Origin: Hordeum vulgare subsp. vulgare
Taxonomy: Eukaryota > Streptophyta > Magnoliopsida > Poales > Poaceae
DNA: 64,000 bases
Reading direction: 5' to 3'
NCBI RefSeq assembly: GCF_904849725.1
Contig: NC_058519.1
Location: 108,302,881-108,366,880, forward strand
In this document: piece after piece, positions 60,124 through 64,000 of the stretch
Layout: the number at the start of each line of letters is the position of its first letter
How positions within the stretch are numbered: the stretch's first letter is position 1
Notes under the pieces: model-generated
What the model saw: the letters and a program-made list of their open reading frames with translations, nothing else
Told to the model about the DNA's origin: nothing
The model's database searches: none
Position numbers and translations under genes: made by a program

Positions 60124-61246
60124 ACATCCCCAAGCTTAGTTCCTACTCGTCCTCGAGTAGGTGAAACGATAATAACAAAATAATTTTTGAGGTGACATGC
60201 TACCAACATAATCTTGATCATCATATTTGTAAAAGTATCTGTAAGCTGAGATCATAGCACTCTAAATATAGGCATGATAGATATAATTCTAACAATGAAA
60301 CCTAGCAACCATGTTGTAACATGAAAGGTAACACAAACGAAAGATCAATAATAATAATGCACTTGAAAGTTATACGTTTGTTTCGAGCATAAAGAAAACA
60401 TAGCAAAGTGGTATTTCGCGTGTCCTTAAGAGCGGGGCAAAACATAAATGCCAGGACACCTTCAAAGTTCAAGTGGGTGACTAGAACAAATAATTTGAGA
60501 ACAAGTAATAACACATCATGAATCAATCAATAATAAATTTTGGGACTATGCACATTATACTCAGAATGACAACTATGCTCTCTTAATTGGTGCATAAAGT
60601 TAGAAGATGACGACTCAACATAAAAGTAAAAGAAAGGCCCTTCACAGAGGGAAGCAAGGATTACTCATGTGCTAGAGCTTTTAGAGATTTTTAAAATCAA
60701 TAAGATTGTAAAACAAGCTTTTGGGAGGTGCATAATTCATCAACGAATGCTAGCAGATAGCCCAATAATTCTCATGCTAGACAAGTTTTGAGGAACGACT
60801 CCCAAAGTGGGGATGATCACATCCCCTTAATCTCCTTTGTTTATCACTATTCTTATTTCTCATGAACAAAGCATGGAGGAGGTTTTGTTTGTTGCTATTA
60901 TATTTTACGAGCTGGGCGCACTCATGCCAGTCCATCCTCGTATTAGAGGTTCGCAGATTAGACATGCAAACCCAAGATAAAGCTTGTCCAATATGAGAAG
61001 ATCATGAATTATCTACTACTTTCTCATGAGCTAAAACACAGGCACAAAACAGGAATAATTTTGAAAGTTTTAAAGGTAGCACATGAGAAATTTACTTGGA
61101 GTGGCGGTTAAATACCACATGTAGGTAGGTATGGTGGACACATTTGGCAAACTTTGGTTTTTGGGAGTTGGATGCACGAGTAGAGCTCATACTCAGTACA
61201 GGTGGAGGCTAGCAAAAGACTGAGAGCGACAAATTAAGAATGATAA
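60124..61246 (-). mobile_element. G3 internal 3' region, truncated
   Basis: This non-coding 3' region begins with the polypurine tract and the GAGGACGAGTAGG motif shared (on this strand) with G1 and Y. No gag or pol is present. It stops at 61246 where the candidate Helitron starts. Confidence 0.7.
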
Positions 61247-61257
61247 CTAGTCGACAA

Positions 61258-61275
61258 CCCGTGCACCTGCATGGG
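61258..61275 (-). other. Terminal hairpin of candidate Helitron
   Basis: CCCGTGCACCTGCATGGG forms an 8 bp stem with one G-T mismatch and a two-base loop, next to CTAG at 61247-61250. Confidence 0.5.
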
Positions 61276-62990
61276 CTAGGGTTTTTATGATAATGGTGCT
61301 ATCCCAATACACATTGTAGAAACGAACTTTTAAACTAAACGTGGTACATGAAATGGGCGTATATTTATATATGTTTTACTCATTAAAATAAAATGATTAT
61401 ATTGAAGAAAAGAAAGGACTGAAGCGTTTATGACAATATCAAATGTAAATTAATTTATCAATACTTAATTTCAAACACTGAAGTCAAATAAAGAGTTAAA
61501 ATTATTTCTATTATATGAATTCTTTATTCCAACTGTTTATGTGTCTAGTTTTGCATTCCATTTCATACATGATATACATATATAATTATACATATAGATG
61601 CAAGAAAAAAAAATGAAGTAAAACTGAGAACGACAACGTTTGATTGCCAATAGAACGAAAATAAACTATTTTCCATGCAAGCCCAGCAAATAAAATCAAG
61701 GCAGTTAGAATAATATGTATGTTTGAGATCAGATAGAGGATGGAAACTATTTTCAAACAATGACCATTCATCTTCAAATTTAATAAAAGAGAAGTTCCAA
61801 TGTACACCTGAAATAGCAGTATGCATTGAAGCTAGTCGCAATGTGGAAGAATAAGGCAACACATTATGTCTGTTCGGCAAAAAAAAATCATAAACTGTAC
61901 CCATCATTGTAATATAAATTAGTAGCAATATTGACACAAACAATTTTATTTTGCTAACTAATTAAATTTCTTGGAGCTATTAACTGTATGTACATGAACC
62001 GTCATCATATGGTTATATCAAAGATCTCATGCTTTAAGCACCCAAGTAATATGGTATAAAAAGTGAAACACCTCAGCATATATACAAAATTCATTGATAA
62101 AACCTCTACGAATCAAAGTAGTATTGCCACCGTTAGTTTGAGTAGAAACTGGTAGTAAGGCACGTCTCATTCATTACATGCCATTAGAAGCCAATAGTTG
62201 AGCATGCAAAAGAATACGTAAACTGGATTCCCTATTCATGCAAAAGAAGAGAGGAGACATTACCTTCATGAACAAAATGGGATATGAAGAATGTGATTTT
62301 CTTTATCTGAAGTGTCACTGTGTAGAATGAAAAGTGTGCCAAAGAATATGAGATTGAACGTGTTATCTAATGCATGATTTGATTAGTAATAGTATAACTC
62401 TATGCTGGCTTGCATGCCAAATACCTAATCTAAAGAATGACCTCAAATAGACATACATATTCTTTGAAATGGAAAGAAACAAATGAATCATAGTGCTGCA
62501 AACACAACAACACAACGTACATTTTCCTCGATATGTACTGGTATATAATTAGTTGTTATTTAGTTTTGTGAATGGAGAGAGGTTCACATATACAAACAGG
62601 TTGCTTATAATGATACAAAGCCACGTTCAACGGCAGGTGAACACACCCAAAATATTCTTTCTCCTCAATGAGCTAAACCATGAGGTACGGACCTTGGTAT
62701 TCCCTCTTATTGTTATGGAAACTACGAAACATGATTTTTGTCATGATAAACTTACTGAATATAAGAAATTGGGAATGGTTCATATTGCAATGTTGATTAT
62801 TCCCAAACATATGCGTTCGTACATACATCACACATCTATACCTAAAAATAAAGAGGTTGTTGCTTCCGTCGGAAAACCCATTGCGACATTTTTATAAAAA
62901 AGCCCTCTAATTTTTGTTATTCAACTCACGCTCCATCATTTATCTGCAACGCAAAAAGAAAAAACGATTCGTTGCAAAAATTATACCCGT
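61276..62990. other. AT-rich region without recognisable gene
   Basis: No domain, LTR end or inverted repeat was recognised. The ORF at 62553-62897 (plus, 114 residues) is the longest but shows no motif and has no visible promoter or relative in the window. I do not call it a gene. Confidence 0.4.
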
Positions 62991-63002
62991 AGGCATCGCC
63001 TC

Positions 63003-63370
63003 CTCGCGTCGACCCTGGGCCACCCTGGCCTGTGCCCAGGCCGCCGCCACACCACTCGCCGCAGCGGCCGACCTCAACCGCCACCGCTGCCGATCTCAAC
63101 CCACCCGCCTCCGCGGCCGACCTCAACCGCCACCGCTGCCGATCTCAACCCACCCGCCTCCGTGGCCGTACCTCTCTCCGCTCACTGCCCCCGTTACGGC
63201 GCTCGAGCGCATCGCGTCGACCCTGGTCCATCCTGGCTTGTGCCCAGGCCGCTGCCACACCACTCGCCGCAGCGGCCGACCTCAACCACCACTGTTGTCG
63301 ATCTCAACCCACCCGCCTCCGCGGCTGTACCTCTGCTCGCTTGCTGCCCCCGTTTCGGCGCTCGAGCACA
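63003..63370 (+). repeat. GC-rich nested tandem repeats
   Basis: A block starting CGCGTCGACCCTGG near 63006 recurs at 63213. Within the first block a 49 bp unit starting GCGGCCGACCTCAACC is perfectly repeated (63064-63112, 63113-63161); the second block has one diverged unit (~63271). Overlapping ORFs (62914-63405, 63032-63415, 63162-63557) are products of this repeat; whether any is translated is unknown. Confidence 0.8.
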
Positions 63371-63379
63371 ACTTCTGGA

Positions 63380-64000
63380 TCAAATCAACGCGACAACTAC
63401 AGTGACTGGGGATGATGCGTCTGCTCGATGCAGAACGGCGGCGGCGCGGCGGAGCGAAGTACTTGCTGGTGGAGGCGGGCCTCCATGGCTCACACGGGGA
63501 ACTCTGAGGTTAAGGCACGACAACGGCGACTCCTTATGGTCAGATAGAGGTGTCTAACCCTTGCTCCCCACATCGTATCCCCTCCTCCGACAGAAACTCA
63601 TCATCTGGTGAGATCCCCTCCCCATGCCTCCAACTGTGTGCCAAGCACCGGCAAGAAATTTTGTTTTGTGGGGATTTGTTTGCTGATGAATGAATGTATT
63701 GAATGTAAGATTGTATTGTTGTAGAGACAGAGAATGGAACACCACCTTCAGTTTGTCATCTGATCCCACATTCTCTACCCCATGAGTGAAATAAGATAAC
63801 AGTTCATTGATCAATTCACGTAGCCTCTTTGTTTTCCTTTGCTTGTCCCGCTCAATTTCTCATCATGGTGGAATTAACAATGGACGGGTTGATTTCTGAA
63901 CAAAATAGGATAGGACTGACTACATTAGTTAATTAGCTTATTATTTTAATAAATTAAAATGATTATAGAAATATTAAAAGTGTGTGGTATTTTTTTCCCC
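63380..64000. other. Right window edge, no gene recognised
   Basis: The first 250 bases are GC-rich (GGCGGCGGCGCGGCGGAGCG), possibly from a captured gene leader. The rest is AT-rich. Nothing supports a complete gene. Confidence 0.35.

Larger units (their letters stand above)
61247..64000 (-). mobile_element. Candidate Helitron (3' end at 61247), reaching the window edge
   Basis: On the minus strand the sequence ends with a hairpin CCCATGCA-GG-TGCACGGG (61275-61258), seven bases, then CTAG and T, with an A on the other side: the structure of a plant Helitron 3' end inserted between A and T. The 5' TC end was not found; AT-rich sequence containing AGCTAATTAACTA near 63930 resembles the start of some plant Helitrons. 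The interior is AT-rich to 62900, then GC-rich with tandem repeats. No Rep/helicase is present. Assignment is tentative. Confidence 0.4.

Noticed and set aside
62914..63557. Three overlapping Pro/Arg-rich ORFs
   Set aside because: All frames are open because of the 49 bp and ~200 bp repeats; no start context, domain or relative.
56099..64000. Search for the MULE2 transposase to the right of the G3 insertion
   Set aside because: No minus-strand MuDR, DDE or SWIM motif is present up to 64000; it lies outside the window or was deleted.

Overview
The window looks like heterochromatic, intergenic DNA from a Triticeae grass (wheat, barley or Aegilops). The reasons are the Angela/WIS/BARE-type copia LTRs (TGTTGGAAATA...CAACA), a 4.84 kb Sukkula-type LTR, Athila-like gypsy elements with tRNA-Asp primer sites, and almost total coverage by nested transposable elements. 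I found no convincing single-copy cellular gene, rRNA, tRNA or CRISPR. Family names rest on recalled end motifs and protein motifs, not on a database search.

Layout. (1) 1-10129: the 3' end of an unnamed LTR element (C), whose 3' LTR is split by a complete non-autonomous gypsy element (G1, 1252-9351, TSD ACTGA) carrying an intact gag-protease ORF. (2) 10130-54746: an old Angela-type copia gag (B) cut into three pieces. A copia element on the minus strand (A, 10600-52869) sits in it. A itself holds X (12812-28278, TSD GTAGA), a long solo-LTR-like element Z (31728-40608, TSD GTAAG) containing a Sukkula solo LTR (32604-37447, TSD CTGGG), and a full Angela-type element (41689-50522). A WIS-like solo LTR (52917-54696, TSD AGTTA) cuts B once more. 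Removing the insertions restores the reading frames of A and B across the junctions. (3) Inside X: a reverse solo LTR (14044-15698, TSD ACTAT), a gypsy remnant Y, and inside Y an 8.2 kb Mutator-like element, MULE1 (16042-24270). (4) 54747-58450: LTR fragments, then the left part of a second copy of the same MULE family (MULE2, from 56099) in opposite orientation. (5) 58451-64000: a minus-strand gypsy-like element (G3) that breaks MULE2, then a candidate Helitron running to the window edge.

The most interesting system is the MULE family. MULE1 carries three genes: a three-exon MuDR-type transposase (complete in length but with three nonsense codons); a small intact two-exon gene predicted to make a GRF zinc finger, coiled coil, tail-anchored membrane protein; and, on the opposite strand, an unrecognised ~142-residue gene (ORF-C). 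MULE2 keeps ORF-C and the 3' end of the GRF gene in the same relative order, orientation and promoter spacing. That suggests the two accessory genes belong to the element family rather than being chance captures.

The other elements are mostly dead. Copia A has lost an RT active-site Asp and an integrase zinc Cys, and Angela-1 has several stops. The G1 gag-protease ORF and the MULE1 GRF gene are the only well-supported open genes.
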